Positions 42,365 through 51,634 of a stretch of DNA of 64,000 nucleotides are shown here, piece after piece. How positions within the stretch are numbered: position 1 is the stretch's first letter; each line of letters starts with the position of its first letter. The position numbers were made by a program, and so were the translations under genes. A model generated the notes under the pieces. It was not told the origin of the DNA. It was given only the letters and a program-made list of their open reading frames with translations, and made no database searches. The DNA comes from Bin55 sp965205545 (GTDB lineage Bacteria; Pseudomonadota; Gammaproteobacteria; Pseudomonadales; Azotimanducaceae): the NCBI GenBank assembly GCA_965205545.1, contig OZ242170.1, positions 1,674,001 through 1,738,000 on the forward strand. The letters run 5' to 3'.

Positions 42365-43333
42365 CTAGTCGCAGCAATATTTTCCAATCGATGCTTCTAG
42401 CTCTGTCAATGGATTCGGCCCGACCAGCTGATGGTGCACGGGAAGACCTCGCCAGCTTCGCAGCCAAGTCAACTGACGTCGAGCCAGCTGCCGAGTCGCA
42501 GCGACAATGCTTTCCACTGTTGAAGTATCTATGGGTCTATCGGGGTTTGACTCAAGGAACTGCCACAGGTGCCGATAGCCAACTGCTCTCATAGACATGG
42601 CGTTCGAGGAAAGGTTCGGTCGTGCCATGAGATGTTTCACTTCATCGGCAAATCCAGCATCCAGCATGGTAGAGACTCGCGCAGATATTCGTCGGTGAAG
42701 TTCGTCCCGAGGGATGTGAAGCAAGGAGTACTCACTATGTTGGCAACGCAGCCTCTCGGTTGCCGGTACACCTGCCCTGTCACGTAGCAATTTCGACATC
42801 GTAACGCCCGACACCGTGCATACCTCAAGTGCTCTCTCGATTCTGGGATAGTTATTCGGGTGAATTCGTGCTGCCATTTGGGGATCAATCTGCTGTAAAT
42901 CCGCGTGAAGCTTACTTACGCCATGCTCTTCCGCCTTCAGTCGCAAGCTCTCCCGAAATTCAGGATTGCGAGCGGGCAACTTTGCAATTCCCTCGCGAAA
43001 CGCCCTTAAATAAAGCATGGTTCCACCTACAAGCAATGGGATTTGGCCCCTTTCAAAGGCAGTTTCGACGGCTTCGTCCGCAGCGGAAACAAAATCCCCT
43101 ACGGAATAATCGATTTCAGGTTCCAGTATGTTGACGAGGGCATGGGGATACTTCTGTAGCGTGTCGATGCTTGGCTTGGCAGTGCCTATATCCATGCCAC
43201 GATAGATCATCGCGGAATCCACGCTGATCAAGGACACATCGAATTGATCCGCTAGTCGAATCGCCAATTCCGTCTTGCCACTCGCCGTGGGTCCAAGCAG
43301 GGCAATAACGCGTCTGGGGGTCGCTGGATGCAA
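42365..43333 (-). CDS. miaA: tRNA dimethylallyltransferase MiaA
   Basis: Transfers the dimethylallyl group to A37 of tRNAs that read codons starting with U. The P-loop VIALLGPTASGKTELAIRLA is near the start; SVDSAMIYRGMDIGTAKP, VGGTMLYLRA, RIHPNNYPRIERALEV and the C-terminal VESIVAATRQLARRQLTWLRSW complete the family pattern. I chose TTG 43333, which has AGGA six bases upstream and gives a normal 322 residues. The frame is open to a GTG at 43429, inside mutL, which would add 32 residues without homology. It lies 20 bases after the mutL stop. Confidence 0.95.
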   Translation of the reverse strand: MHPATPRRVIALLGPTASGKTELAIRLADQFDVSLISVDSAMIYRGMDIGTAKPSIDTLQKYPHALVNILEPEIDYSVGDFVSAADEAVETAFERGQIPLLVGGTMLYLRAFREGIAKLPARNPEFRESLRLKAEEHGVSKLHADLQQIDPQMAARIHPNNYPRIERALEVCTVSGVTMSKLLRDRAGVPATERLRCQHSEYSLLHIPRDELHRRISARVSTMLDAGFADEVKHLMARPNLSSNAMSMRAVGYRHLWQFLESNPDRPIDTSTVESIVAATRQLARRQLTWLRSWRGLPVHHQLVGPNPLTELEASIGKYCCD

Positions 43334-43353
43334 TGAGAATCCTGCTACAGGAT

Positions 43354-45126
43354 TTAGCGTCCCCGTAGAAACACCTTGTCTAAAGCCTTCAGACTTTGAA
43401 CGCGAAATGTAGGACGCCCATGATTGCACTGTCCGGCGTTCTCCGTACGTTCCATGTCCCGTAGCAATGCGTTCATTTCGGAGATTGTCAATTGACGATT
43501 GAAGCGAATCGCATCGTGGCAGGCAAACGACGCTAGCAGCTCGTTTTCCCGATCCTTGATCGCTTCAGTCGTGCCGTGTTCTCCCCACTCCTCAAGCACA
43601 TCCAGCACGAGCTGACGAATATCGGTCGACTCCAATTGGGCAGGAACTTCGCGCACGGTAATCGTGTCGTCGTCCGCTATCTCCAGCTTCAATCCAAGAT
43701 TGGTCAATAATCCTTGAGCAGATCGAGCGGCTTCGGCTTCTGTACTGCTCGCCGCAATCTCAATCGGAATCAACAATCGTTGCGACGCCAATTTCCTGGC
43801 ATCACGCGCTTTCTTCATCTTCTCGTATACCACGCGCTCATGTGCAGCGTGCATGTCGACGATAACCAACCCATCAGCATTTTCGGCAAGAATGTAGGCA
43901 CCATGAATCTGACCGAGTGCGTAGCCCATGGGTGGGATGTCACCGCGATTCGCCGTAGATTCAACCGGCGACGGTGTGGATCCTCTTAGCAATTCTCGGT
44001 CTGGATCGGGCAACGCGTCCGATTCTCCCAACGACAATGGTGCTTCCACGTAGGAGTCCACCGCGGACTGCAAGGATCCACCGGAGCCGACTCGATGCTG
44101 CTCCATCTCAAGTGGCGCAGGCTTGCGTGTACCCACGCCGCTCAACTCGTGATACATGCCTGACATCAAGAAGCCGTGAATTCGCCGAGGATCGCGAAAG
44201 CGCACCTCGCGCTTGGTCGGATGCACGTTTACATCCACTTCGCTTGTTGCTATCAAGAGGTTGAGGACAAAAACAGGATGTCTGCCATGAAACATCACAT
44301 CCTTGTAGCCTTGCTTAACTGCATGTCCTACAAGGCGATCAATTACATAGCGTCCGTTGACGAAGAAGTATTGTCGGTTTGATGAGCTTCGTGTGAGTGT
44401 CGGCATTCCCACCCATCCGCGCAATCTGAGATTGTCGTGTTGCAGATCGATCTCCAGAGACTCGTCCGCAAACCCCGCGCCTAGAACTCGAGACACACGC
44501 TCGAACGCGGACTCTTCGGTTTGCATTTTCTCTACAACCTTTCCATCGTTCAACAACGTGAATGCACACTGCGGATGTGCAATGGCCAAAACGCGAACGC
44601 AGTCCGCCACATGGCCCAATTCGGTGCGAGCTTGCTTGAGGAATTTACGTCGCACAGGTGTGTTGTAGAACAGATCGGTGACATTGATGGTCGTCCCTTG
44701 AGTACCCGAACTGGGTTCGAACGACACTTCTTTACCACCCTCAACTCTCAACGCCCACGCCGATTCGGCATTGGCGGTTCGGGAAGTAATCTCCATCTTC
44801 GAGACAGCGGCGATACTTGCCAGGGCTTCGCCACGAAATCCCATTGTGGACACGGCCACTAAATCCTCAGCGGTGCCGATCTTGCTGGTAGCGTGACGTT
44901 GCACAGCCAATCGCAGATCGTCGGATTCGATACCATCGCCGTCATCCGAAACGCGTACGCGACGCAACGCTCCGGCTTCCACCTCAACCAGAATATTTGA
45001 GGCGTGGGCATCCAAGCTATTCTCGACCAGCTCCTTGACAATCGAGAATGGGCGTTCGACTACCTCTCCCGCGGCGATCTGATTGGCAACGCGTTCGTCC
45101 AGCTGTCGAATGCGTGGCTTGACCAT
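43354..45126 (-). CDS. mutL: DNA mismatch repair protein MutL
   Basis: Couples mismatch recognition by MutS to strand removal. The 590-residue protein has the N-terminal GHKL ATPase: ELVENSLDAHA, VSDDGDGIESDDL, STMGFRGEALASI and TTINVTDLFYNTPVRRKFL. The C-terminal domain contains DMHAAHERVVYE, matching the DQHA(x)2E(x)4E endonuclease motif seen in organisms without MutH, for example pseudomonads; so this MutL probably nicks DNA itself. I use the ATG 45124-45126, overlapping the amidase stop (TGATG type). The order amiC-mutL-miaA is conserved in gammaproteobacteria. Confidence 0.97.
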   Translation of the reverse strand: MVKPRIRQLDERVANQIAAGEVVERPFSIVKELVENSLDAHASNILVEVEAGALRRVRVSDDGDGIESDDLRLAVQRHATSKIGTAEDLVAVSTMGFRGEALASIAAVSKMEITSRTANAESAWALRVEGGKEVSFEPSSGTQGTTINVTDLFYNTPVRRKFLKQARTELGHVADCVRVLAIAHPQCAFTLLNDGKVVEKMQTEESAFERVSRVLGAGFADESLEIDLQHDNLRLRGWVGMPTLTRSSSNRQYFFVNGRYVIDRLVGHAVKQGYKDVMFHGRHPVFVLNLLIATSEVDVNVHPTKREVRFRDPRRIHGFLMSGMYHELSGVGTRKPAPLEMEQHRVGSGGSLQSAVDSYVEAPLSLGESDALPDPDRELLRGSTPSPVESTANRGDIPPMGYALGQIHGAYILAENADGLVIVDMHAAHERVVYEKMKKARDARKLASQRLLIPIEIAASSTEAEAARSAQGLLTNLGLKLEIADDDTITVREVPAQLESTDIRQLVLDVLEEWGEHGTTEAIKDRENELLASFACHDAIRFNRQLTISEMNALLRDMERTENAGQCNHGRPTFRVQSLKALDKVFLRGR

Positions 45127-46511
45127 CAATTTTGGCGCATGCGTATTGGGATCGTCAGCAACTGGTTAATGTAGATGCGATCACTCGGAAGCTTGTTCGC
45201 TTGTCGAATCGAAGTGACTGATACGTTGTTGGCTAAGGCAATCTCGCCTAAGGTGTCTCCTCGTTGGACGCGATAGGTTTTGAAGTCTCGGCTGTAGGTG
45301 CATTCCACATCGCCCCGGCTCAGCTTAGTGTGCCACGGGGGATTGTCGCAGAAATACGCCAGTATCCCTTTCGCTATTGCCTGCCCCACCGCTAATTGGT
45401 GCGACGCCTGTCCCAACAGACGTGCATCCTGCGGATTGGAAAGAAACCCGGTTTCCACCAGTATGGAAGGAACCTGTGTGGACTTAAGCACGACAAAACC
45501 TGCATCCGTCACACGAAAGTCGCCCCTGTCTCTTGTCAGTCCTTTCGGATGAACATGCGCAACTGAGGAGAGTTCCGCAAGTACGCTTTTGCCCACCGAT
45601 ACTGAACTGTCGAGCACAACGTCTCGTGCTCTTTCGTTGAGGAACTTGTACTGATCGGGCTCTTCAAAGCAGTCGGAATTCACCCATGATGCTACACCGC
45701 CTCGCCAATCCGCGCGATTTTCGTTTTCCACCGACCAGCGATCCAATTCTGTTTGCGCCTTGCCGCTGTCCAAGACATAAACACTAACGCCACGAGGACC
45801 CGGCCTCTTGAACGAATCGGCGTGTATGGACACAAAGAGATGGGCGCGCTGACCCAACGCAATATTGCGACGGGTGACCAATGGAACTTCATAGTCCCCG
45901 TCGCGCGTCATGATTACTTTGAATCCAGGCGCGCTCTCAAGCGCAGTTTTTGTGTGCTTGGCAATTGCTAGGTTTACGTGCTTCTCGAACATCTTCGTAA
46001 TGCCGATTGCACCTGGATCCTCACCGCCATGCCCCGCATCCAATACAACTACGACGTCCTCATGAGGCTCTGTGTCAGTCGAACAGTCGTCGAGCACGAA
46101 TTCGCTGGGCAGATCAATCACAAGACGGTGACCGTAGGGACCATATGGCTCAAGTTTGAAGACCGTGGGATCCACTTGATTCTTGAGATCTAGGACTACC
46201 CGATATATTCCTTGACCGCTATCGGCATGTCGAACCCGCTTCAGTACGCGACTGTCGATGTCGCCGATACTCAACTTGCCTCTAATAGAGGTGTTCTGTA
46301 AGTCAATGTAAATGCGCGGAGGCCCGTCAAGTGTTCCATAGGAAAACTCGGCCTCCCGTTCAAGATCAAGCACTACGCGAGTGTTGTGCGGACCTTCATT
46401 CCAGCGAACTCCCAAGAGCTCGTTCGCGTGGATGGGAATGGCAATCGCCAGACACAGAATAATGAAGGCGTATGCGCGCGAAGTAGTGCTAACACATGGA
46501 AGAATATTCAT
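45126..46511 (-). CDS. amiC: N-acetylmuramoyl-L-alanine amidase with AMIN and LysM domains
   Basis: Periplasmic amidase that cleaves the stem peptide from peptidoglycan during daughter-cell separation. Domains in order: signal peptide (about 1-29), AMIN domain (LGVRWNEGPHNTRVVLDLE, then VLKRVRHADSGQGIYRVVLDL) for septal targeting, Amidase_3 catalytic domain (VVLDAGHGGEDPGAIG with zinc ligands, LFVSIHADSFKRP, VETGFLSNPQDARLL), and a C-terminal LysM (YRVQRGDTLGEIALANNVS). The LysM makes it closer to the AmiB-type layout; the symbol is approximate. 461 residues. It overlaps tsaE by 23 bases and mutL by a few. Confidence 0.93.
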   Translation of the reverse strand: MNILPCVSTTSRAYAFIILCLAIAIPIHANELLGVRWNEGPHNTRVVLDLEREAEFSYGTLDGPPRIYIDLQNTSIRGKLSIGDIDSRVLKRVRHADSGQGIYRVVLDLKNQVDPTVFKLEPYGPYGHRLVIDLPSEFVLDDCSTDTEPHEDVVVVLDAGHGGEDPGAIGITKMFEKHVNLAIAKHTKTALESAPGFKVIMTRDGDYEVPLVTRRNIALGQRAHLFVSIHADSFKRPGPRGVSVYVLDSGKAQTELDRWSVENENRADWRGGVASWVNSDCFEEPDQYKFLNERARDVVLDSSVSVGKSVLAELSSVAHVHPKGLTRDRGDFRVTDAGFVVLKSTQVPSILVETGFLSNPQDARLLGQASHQLAVGQAIAKGILAYFCDNPPWHTKLSRGDVECTYSRDFKTYRVQRGDTLGEIALANNVSVTSIRQANKLPSDRIYINQLLTIPIRMRQN

Positions 46512-46929
46512 TGAAATAGCTTATGTATGCAATGCGACCCTCGCTCTGGCTCGCCAATGAAATGACGACATCAGCAGAGGGAAGCTGTCCACGTCCCTGT
46601 TCTGGCCACTCGACAAGCTGCAAGTGACTCAACTCCAGCTGTTCCAGCAATCCAATATAGTCCAATTCGCGAGAATTATCAATACGGTAGAGGTCGATGT
46701 GCAGAATGTCCATGCCACGCAGGCTATACGGTTCGACAATCGTATATGTCGGGCTCTTGACAGGCCCATCGTGGCCCAAAGCTCTCAGCCATCCCCTGGC
46801 CAGCGTCGTCTTGCCGGAGCCCAGTGGCCCTTCAAGAAAAACAAGCCCCTTCGAAATCTTGCTCGCGAGAGAGGCCCCAAGTTGGAGCGTAGCCGCTTCA
46901 TTAGGCAGTTCGATCGCTTTGCGGCTCAT
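46489..46929 (-). CDS. tsaE: tRNA threonylcarbamoyladenosine synthesis ATPase TsaE
   Basis: ATPase that works with TsaB and TsaD to add the threonylcarbamoyl group to A37 of ANN-decoding tRNAs. The P-loop VFLEGPLGSGKTTLARGWLRALG, the switch-like VKSPTYTIVEPYSL and HIDLYRIDNSRELDYIGL, and LQLVEWPEQG are diagnostic. 146 residues, usual for the family. It starts at the ATG 46927-46929, six bases after the nnr stop. The order nnr-tsaE-amidase-mutL-miaA matches E. coli. Confidence 0.97.
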   Translation of the reverse strand: MSRKAIELPNEAATLQLGASLASKISKGLVFLEGPLGSGKTTLARGWLRALGHDGPVKSPTYTIVEPYSLRGMDILHIDLYRIDNSRELDYIGLLEQLELSHLQLVEWPEQGRGQLPSADVVISLASQSEGRIAYISYFNEYSSMC

Positions 46930-46935
46930 GCCGCA

Positions 46936-48399
46936 CTACACCGAAGGACGAATGTTGTTGATCAAGTCGCCGGCAACTACGGAACGATCCGCAAGCGTTG
47001 TCGACGCTTGATTTCCAGCTCGGCAATGCATTGTTACGGCCGTCTTCGCTGCCTCGACAGGTGAGTTCAGCTGCGCATAGGCAGTCGCAATGATGCCCGT
47101 CAGAACATCACCGCTCCCTGCAGTTGCAAGCGACGGATTTGAGCAGCGAACGAGCGCATTGAGTTCGCCGTTGTCAGATATGAGGCTACCTGCGCCTTTC
47201 AAAATGCCTACGCATTGCCACTGACGAGTTAGCTGTGTGATAGCCGCGGGACGGTCGCTTTGGACCTGGCTGCTCGACATTGACAGCAGGTGGCCGGCCT
47301 CACCGGGATGGGGCGTCAGGATTGAGTCGGGTGGAAGAGAATGCTCCTCCAGCATCCGGAGCGCTCCTGCATCGACGACGAGTCGACGAGGTCCGGACCG
47401 CAATACCCCGGCAAGCATGGACTGGCTCCAGGCACTTTCACGCAAACCCGGTCCCACAGCCACCACGTCTGCTCCTTCAACCAACCCAGCAATGTCTTTT
47501 TCGCTGTCTGCTCCCATTACCATGACTTCCGGGCATCGTGCTAGAAATGCGCTGACATGCTGCGGACGAGTCGCCGCCGTCACTAGACCGGCCCCCGTAC
47601 GAAGTGCAGCTTCCGCAGCGAGGATTGCTGCTCCACCACTTCCCAGATCTCCCCCGACAACAAGCACATGACCAAGTTGGGTCTTGTGACTCGAAGGTTT
47701 CCGCGTAGGAAGACAGTACTTCGATTGTTCAGGATTGAGCAGTTCCAAGCCTGGCACTTGCTTAAACACGTCGTTGGGAATATTCAACCTTGACAGCTTC
47801 ACATGTCCGGCGCAATCAACTCCATCGCCTGTGAACAGCCCAAGTTTGGCGCCAACGAAGGTACATGTCATGTCAGCAACGACTGGTTGCTTGGTCGTGG
47901 CATTTCCCGTACCTGCGTCAATTCCGCTTGGCAGGTCAAGCGCAAGAATCTTGCCTCCACCACCGAGGATGCCGTCAATGGCTTGCTGGTATTTGGGTCG
48001 CGGGGAACCGGTTGCGCCAGTGCCCAATAGCGCGTCGACGACCACGTCAGCTGTGGAATCCGCAGTGTCTGTGGGCTCCACTCCCTGTTCCAGCATCCAA
48101 TCCCATGCGCGTTTGGCATCGCCGTCCAATCGGTTGACGTCTCCCACTTGCTGCAGCGCGACCCGCAGTCCGCGCTGCTTTGCTGTACCAGCAATCACGT
48201 ATCCGTCGCCAGCATTGTTGCCAGAACCTGCTACTACCTTGATCGATCGAGCTTGAGGAAAGTGGCTTTGCAGTTGCTCCAAGGCAAACCTGCCTGCTCG
48301 ATTCATGAGCTCAATGCCGGGTATTCCGAACTCTTCGATGGCTAACCGATCAAGTCGACGACACTCCTCACCGGTGTAAACTCGCTCTACATCACTCAT
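46936..48399 (-). CDS. nnr: bifunctional NAD(P)H-hydrate repair enzyme
   Basis: Repairs damaged nicotinamide cofactors: the N-terminal epimerase (NnrE) interconverts R and S forms of NAD(P)H hydrate, and the C-terminal dehydratase (NnrD) restores NAD(P)H using ADP. The epimerase domain shows YTGEECRRLDRLAIEEFGIPG, ELMNRAG and VVAGSGNNAGDGYV; the dehydratase shows HVLVVGGDLGSGGAAILA, LTPHPGEAGHLL, LKGAGSLI and ATAGSGDVLTGI. 487 residues. It is divergent from queG with only 17 bases between start codons, as in E. coli (yjeF/yjeS). Confidence 0.97.
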   Translation of the reverse strand: MSDVERVYTGEECRRLDRLAIEEFGIPGIELMNRAGRFALEQLQSHFPQARSIKVVAGSGNNAGDGYVIAGTAKQRGLRVALQQVGDVNRLDGDAKRAWDWMLEQGVEPTDTADSTADVVVDALLGTGATGSPRPKYQQAIDGILGGGGKILALDLPSGIDAGTGNATTKQPVVADMTCTFVGAKLGLFTGDGVDCAGHVKLSRLNIPNDVFKQVPGLELLNPEQSKYCLPTRKPSSHKTQLGHVLVVGGDLGSGGAAILAAEAALRTGAGLVTAATRPQHVSAFLARCPEVMVMGADSEKDIAGLVEGADVVAVGPGLRESAWSQSMLAGVLRSGPRRLVVDAGALRMLEEHSLPPDSILTPHPGEAGHLLSMSSSQVQSDRPAAITQLTRQWQCVGILKGAGSLISDNGELNALVRCSNPSLATAGSGDVLTGIIATAYAQLNSPVEAAKTAVTMHCRAGNQASTTLADRSVVAGDLINNIRPSV

Positions 48400-48416
48400 G
48401 CCTCAAATTCTATTTG

Positions 48417-49475
48417 ATGGACTTGCAAGCAGTTTCTAGAGATATTCGCACCTGGGCAACCGAACTCGGGTTCGATGAAATAGGCATTGCGGATGTCGAC
48501 CTTTCAACCGTTTCTGCAGACTATCGTGAATGGCTAAAGTGCAACTTCCATGGAGAGATGCTTTACATGGCGCGAAATGTAGAAAAACGACTTGCGCCCG
48601 ACCGTTTGCTGCCTGGCACAGTACGAGTAATCAGCGCGAGAATGAACTATGCTCCGCCAACGGCTCCCGTTGCACAATCGGATCCTTCGCTCGCTTGCAT
48701 CTCGCGCTATGCCTTGGGTCGGGACTATCACAAGGTGTTGCGTCGCAAACTTGCCAAATTGGCGAAAAGGATTGCTGCTGTGGCTGGCGGCAGTCATCGA
48801 GCCTTTGTAGATTCCGCACCAGTGTTGGAGAAACCGCTGGCAGAAAACGCTGGTCTGGGTTGGGTGGGCAAGAACACGTTACTGCTGCATCCTGATGTCG
48901 GATCGTACTTCTTTCTAGGAGAGATTTTCACCGACCTACCGTTGCCTGTGACAAGCAACAAGGTCGAGCCTCTATGTGGTGCCTGCAAGGCGTGCATCAA
49001 CATTTGTCCTACGGGGGCTCTAGTCGAACCAGGCAAGTTGGATGCTCGCAAATGCATTTCGTACCTTACGATCGAACTTAAGGGCTCCATTCCCATCGAA
49101 CTTCGGCCACTTGTTGGCAATCGCGTCTTCGGATGCGATGATTGCCAGCTCATTTGTCCATGGAATCGTTTCGCACCTGCAACGCTAGAACGAGATTTTG
49201 CAGTCAGACATAACTTGGACCGGATGCCGATTGCCGAACTTCTGACGTGGTCAGAGCATGAATTTCTTGAGCGCACAGCCGGCATGGCGTTGCGTCGGGT
49301 GAACTATAGCCAATGGACGCGCAACCTTGCGGTTGCTGCAGGCAATGCTCCATTTGACAAGAGATTGCTTGACAGTCTGCAATGCAAGCGGCAAGAAATG
49401 AATGACAGAAAGGATTCCATGTGCTTGGAGCACATCGACTGGGCCCTAGAGAGACTCCTTAGCCAAAATCGCTAG
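48417..49475 (+). CDS. queG: epoxyqueuosine reductase
   Basis: Cobalamin- and Fe-S-dependent enzyme that reduces epoxyqueuosine to queuosine in tRNA, the last step of the pathway. The 352-residue protein has LGFDEIGIADVDL at the start, ISRYALGRDYHKVLRRKL and the VDSAPVLEKPLAENAGLGWVGKN segment of the B12-binding core. Two 4Fe-4S motifs follow: CGACKACINICPTGAL and CDDCQLICPWN. I use the ATG 48417, one codon after a TTG. The 3' end overlaps the converging orn by 17 bases. Confidence 0.97.
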   Translation: MDLQAVSRDIRTWATELGFDEIGIADVDLSTVSADYREWLKCNFHGEMLYMARNVEKRLAPDRLLPGTVRVISARMNYAPPTAPVAQSDPSLACISRYALGRDYHKVLRRKLAKLAKRIAAVAGGSHRAFVDSAPVLEKPLAENAGLGWVGKNTLLLHPDVGSYFFLGEIFTDLPLPVTSNKVEPLCGACKACINICPTGALVEPGKLDARKCISYLTIELKGSIPIELRPLVGNRVFGCDDCQLICPWNRFAPATLERDFAVRHNLDRMPIAELLTWSEHEFLERTAGMALRRVNYSQWTRNLAVAAGNAPFDKRLLDSLQCKRQEMNDRKDSMCLEHIDWALERLLSQNR

Positions 49476-50004
49476 CAACGAACTTGCGTCGATACAGTTG
49501 AAGTTCGGCTATTGATTCCTTGATATCCTCCAAAGCCCGATGTTTTTGAGCTTTATGAAGCTCCTTGTAAATAGGAGGAGCCCATCGACGAACCAGCTCC
49601 TTTAGTGAACTGACATCGATGATTCGATAGTGGAGATAGTCCTCCAAGGTCGGCATGTAGTGCTTTAGGAACCGCCGGTCCTGCCAAACCGAGTTGCCGC
49701 ATAGCGGAGACTCCCCTTTCTTAGAGTGTCGCGCAACTAGGTCCAATGTGACGGCTTCCGCTTCTTCCAACGAACTTTCAGACGAACGCACTCGATCCAG
49801 CAAGCCCGAAGCGGTGTGGTGCTCAAGGTTCCAGTCGTCCATTTGGGCCAGAGACTCCTCGGATTGAGCGACCACAACTGACATTCCCTCGTCCAGGACC
49901 TTCAAGTTCGAGTCCGTGACTATGGTGGCGATCTCAAGGATGACATCTTGATCTGGATCCAACCCAGTCATTTCCAAGTCGATCCAAGTCAAGTTCGAAT
50001 GCAT
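49459..50004 (-). CDS. orn: oligoribonuclease
   Basis: DEDDh 3'-5' exonuclease that degrades two- to five-base RNAs, including pGpG from cyclic di-GMP turnover. The three Exo motifs are visible: LTWIDLEMTGLDPDQD, SPLCGNSVWQDRRFLKHYMP, and HRALEDIKESIAELQ with the catalytic His and Asp. The YRIIDVSSLKELVRRWAP region is also typical. I start at the ATG 50002-50004 (181 residues). It converges on queG with overlapping stops. The usual partner rsgA is absent from this spot. Confidence 0.97.
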   Translation of the reverse strand: MHSNLTWIDLEMTGLDPDQDVILEIATIVTDSNLKVLDEGMSVVVAQSEESLAQMDDWNLEHHTASGLLDRVRSSESSLEEAEAVTLDLVARHSKKGESPLCGNSVWQDRRFLKHYMPTLEDYLHYRIIDVSSLKELVRRWAPPIYKELHKAQKHRALEDIKESIAELQLYRRKFVASDFG

Positions 50005-50094
50005 GTCTCTCTCCAAGCGGTCCCGTTCCCTTGAACACGACGTTGCGAATGTCCATTATGGACGCCGAACCCACTAAAGGCCAAAAGTACAAGG

Positions 50095-50126
50095 GACGGC
50101 CGCCAGCGAGATTAGGCCCGGCCATC
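50095..50126 (-). terminator. possible terminator overlapping the end of epmA
   Basis: On the minus strand GATGGCCG (from 50126) can pair with CGGCCGTC (to 50095) over eight positions including one G-U, with a 16-base loop, followed by CCUUGUACUUUU. The stem begins inside the last codons of epmA. The U-tract is interrupted, so confidence is limited. Confidence 0.35.
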
Positions 50127-51038
50127 GGGAAAAGTCATTACCTCGCGAATGTTGTCCCGTCCCAAAGCCATTGCAATCAATCGATCAAGCCCAAGGGCCA
50201 CTCCCGCACAACTGGGTAGTCCATGTTTCATTGCAGCGAGCAATCGGTGATCGGGTTCTATCGTCGGCCGCGACAACTCAACGCGTTTCTTATTGTCCCT
50301 TTCGATTCGTAGGGCTAGTTCATCCCCGTCCAAGAGTTCGTGATACCCGTTGGCAATTTCGATCCCTGACACAATCAACTCGAATCGATCGGCTACTTCG
50401 AGACCGTCCACCGACACAGTACGAGATAGAGCTGCGGACTCCGGTGGAAAGTTCACCACAAATACGCGTGCGGCATTGCTTTGGCGAATGGCTTCAGAGT
50501 AGAGGAAGTCCAGAATCTCCTGTTTACCAAAAACACCCATGTAGCCGTGTTTGGAGGCTATATCGCTCAGCCTATCGTTAGATTCATGGAACATGTCGAC
50601 ATGAAATCGTTCGCGAATAAGAGATTGGAAGCTGATCGTTTGGAAAGGGCACTTGCCTAGCACAAGATCGACCAGCTCGGATGTCTCGCGCCGCAATTCC
50701 TCGCCATCGTAGCCGAGGCGATACCACTCAAGCATCGTGAACTCAGGATTGTGCCGCCTTCCAATCTCGCCTTTGCGAAACACCGGCCCGATCTGATAGC
50801 AGGAAGGAGCGCCACCAGCCAGCAATCGCTTCATGAAATACTCAGGCGAAGTTTGAAGAAATCCCCCGTTTGCACGAATCGATTCCACATGTACATCAGA
50901 AACGGTGTGCGAACCAAGAATTGGAGTGTGGACTTCAATGACTTCGCGGTTTTGAAAAAACTCGCGAATCTGCCAAACGAGAGAGGCCCGTTCACGTAGC
51001 GTCTGCGGATCGATTGCAGGACGCCAGTCTTCGGTCAT
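50112..51038 (-). CDS. epmA: elongation factor P beta-lysine ligase
   Basis: Lysyl-tRNA-synthetase-like enzyme that attaches (R)-beta-lysine to Lys34 of elongation factor P. Class II synthetase core without an anticodon-binding domain: motif 2 YQIGPVFRKGEIGRRHNPEFTMLEWY and motif 3 GVALGLDRLIAMALGRDNIREVMTFP, with FLQTSPEYFMKRLLAGG in the first half. 308 residues, right for the family (E. coli 325). Its ATG overlaps the efp stop in ATGA, tying the enzyme to its substrate. All three genes of the pathway are next to one another. Confidence 0.97.
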   Translation of the reverse strand: MTEDWRPAIDPQTLRERASLVWQIREFFQNREVIEVHTPILGSHTVSDVHVESIRANGGFLQTSPEYFMKRLLAGGAPSCYQIGPVFRKGEIGRRHNPEFTMLEWYRLGYDGEELRRETSELVDLVLGKCPFQTISFQSLIRERFHVDMFHESNDRLSDIASKHGYMGVFGKQEILDFLYSEAIRQSNAARVFVVNFPPESAALSRTVSVDGLEVADRFELIVSGIEIANGYHELLDGDELALRIERDNKKRVELSRPTIEPDHRLLAAMKHGLPSCAGVALGLDRLIAMALGRDNIREVMTFPDGRA

Positions 51039-51610
51039 GGATCCTTGCTACGACTCACATATTCGCCAGTACGTGTGTCAACTCGAACAACCTCGCCCGC
51101 GTTTATGAATAGCGGCACTCGAATGGTCACTCCAGTAGACAAGGTGGCGGGCTTTGCGCCGCCGGCGACTGTGTCGCCTCGTATGTTGGGTTCGGTATCT
51201 TTCACTTCAAGATCGACGAAATTGGGCGGAACAACAGAAATTGGCTTGTCTTCCCACAGAGTCACTGTGCATTTGTTCTGTTCGATAAGCCACCGCCTAG
51301 CGTCTCCCACGATTTGCGCATTTGCACTTACTTGGTCGTAGGTGTCGTCCATGCGCATGAAATGCCATTCTGTGCCGTCCGTGTAGAGGTACTCCATCTC
51401 TAGTTCGACTACGTCTGCAGACTGCATGGTTTCGCCGCTGCGAAGCGTTCGGTCCCATACTCTTCCAGTTATCAAATTGCGGAATTTGGCCCGCGTGAAC
51501 GCCTGACCCTTGCCGGGCTTGACAAATTCCGCTTCGAGAATCGCGCAGGGCTCGCCCTCAAGCATGACCTTGAGTCCACTGCGAAACTCGTTTGTAGAAT
51601 AGCTCGGCAT
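51035..51610 (-). CDS. efp: elongation factor P
   Basis: tRNA-shaped translation factor that rescues ribosomes stalled at polyproline. The 191-residue protein has the three-domain form: N-terminal KOW-like domain with the loop VKPGKGQAF, in which Lys34 is the modification site, then two OB domains (ELEMEYLYTDGTEWHFM, VRVDTRTGEYVSR). The presence of epmA and epmB indicates beta-lysylation rather than rhamnosylation or other modifications. It starts at the ATG 51608-51610, divergent from epmB with a 24-base gap. Confidence 0.98.
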   Translation of the reverse strand: MPSYSTNEFRSGLKVMLEGEPCAILEAEFVKPGKGQAFTRAKFRNLITGRVWDRTLRSGETMQSADVVELEMEYLYTDGTEWHFMRMDDTYDQVSANAQIVGDARRWLIEQNKCTVTLWEDKPISVVPPNFVDLEVKDTEPNIRGDTVAGGAKPATLSTGVTIRVPLFINAGEVVRVDTRTGEYVSRSKDP

Positions 51611-51634
51611 CTGAGGCGTCCTCGTTGTTGGCTA

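Noticed and set aside
42210..42467. Small minus-strand frame between hflX and miaA as a candidate hfq
   Set aside because: It overlaps both neighbours and contains no Sm-fold motif; most of it is the antisense or offset reading of miaA and hflX ends.
47750..47770. TGGCACTTGC as a further sigma-54 promoter
   Set aside because: It is inside nnr on the opposite strand and the spacing between the GG and GC elements is wrong.
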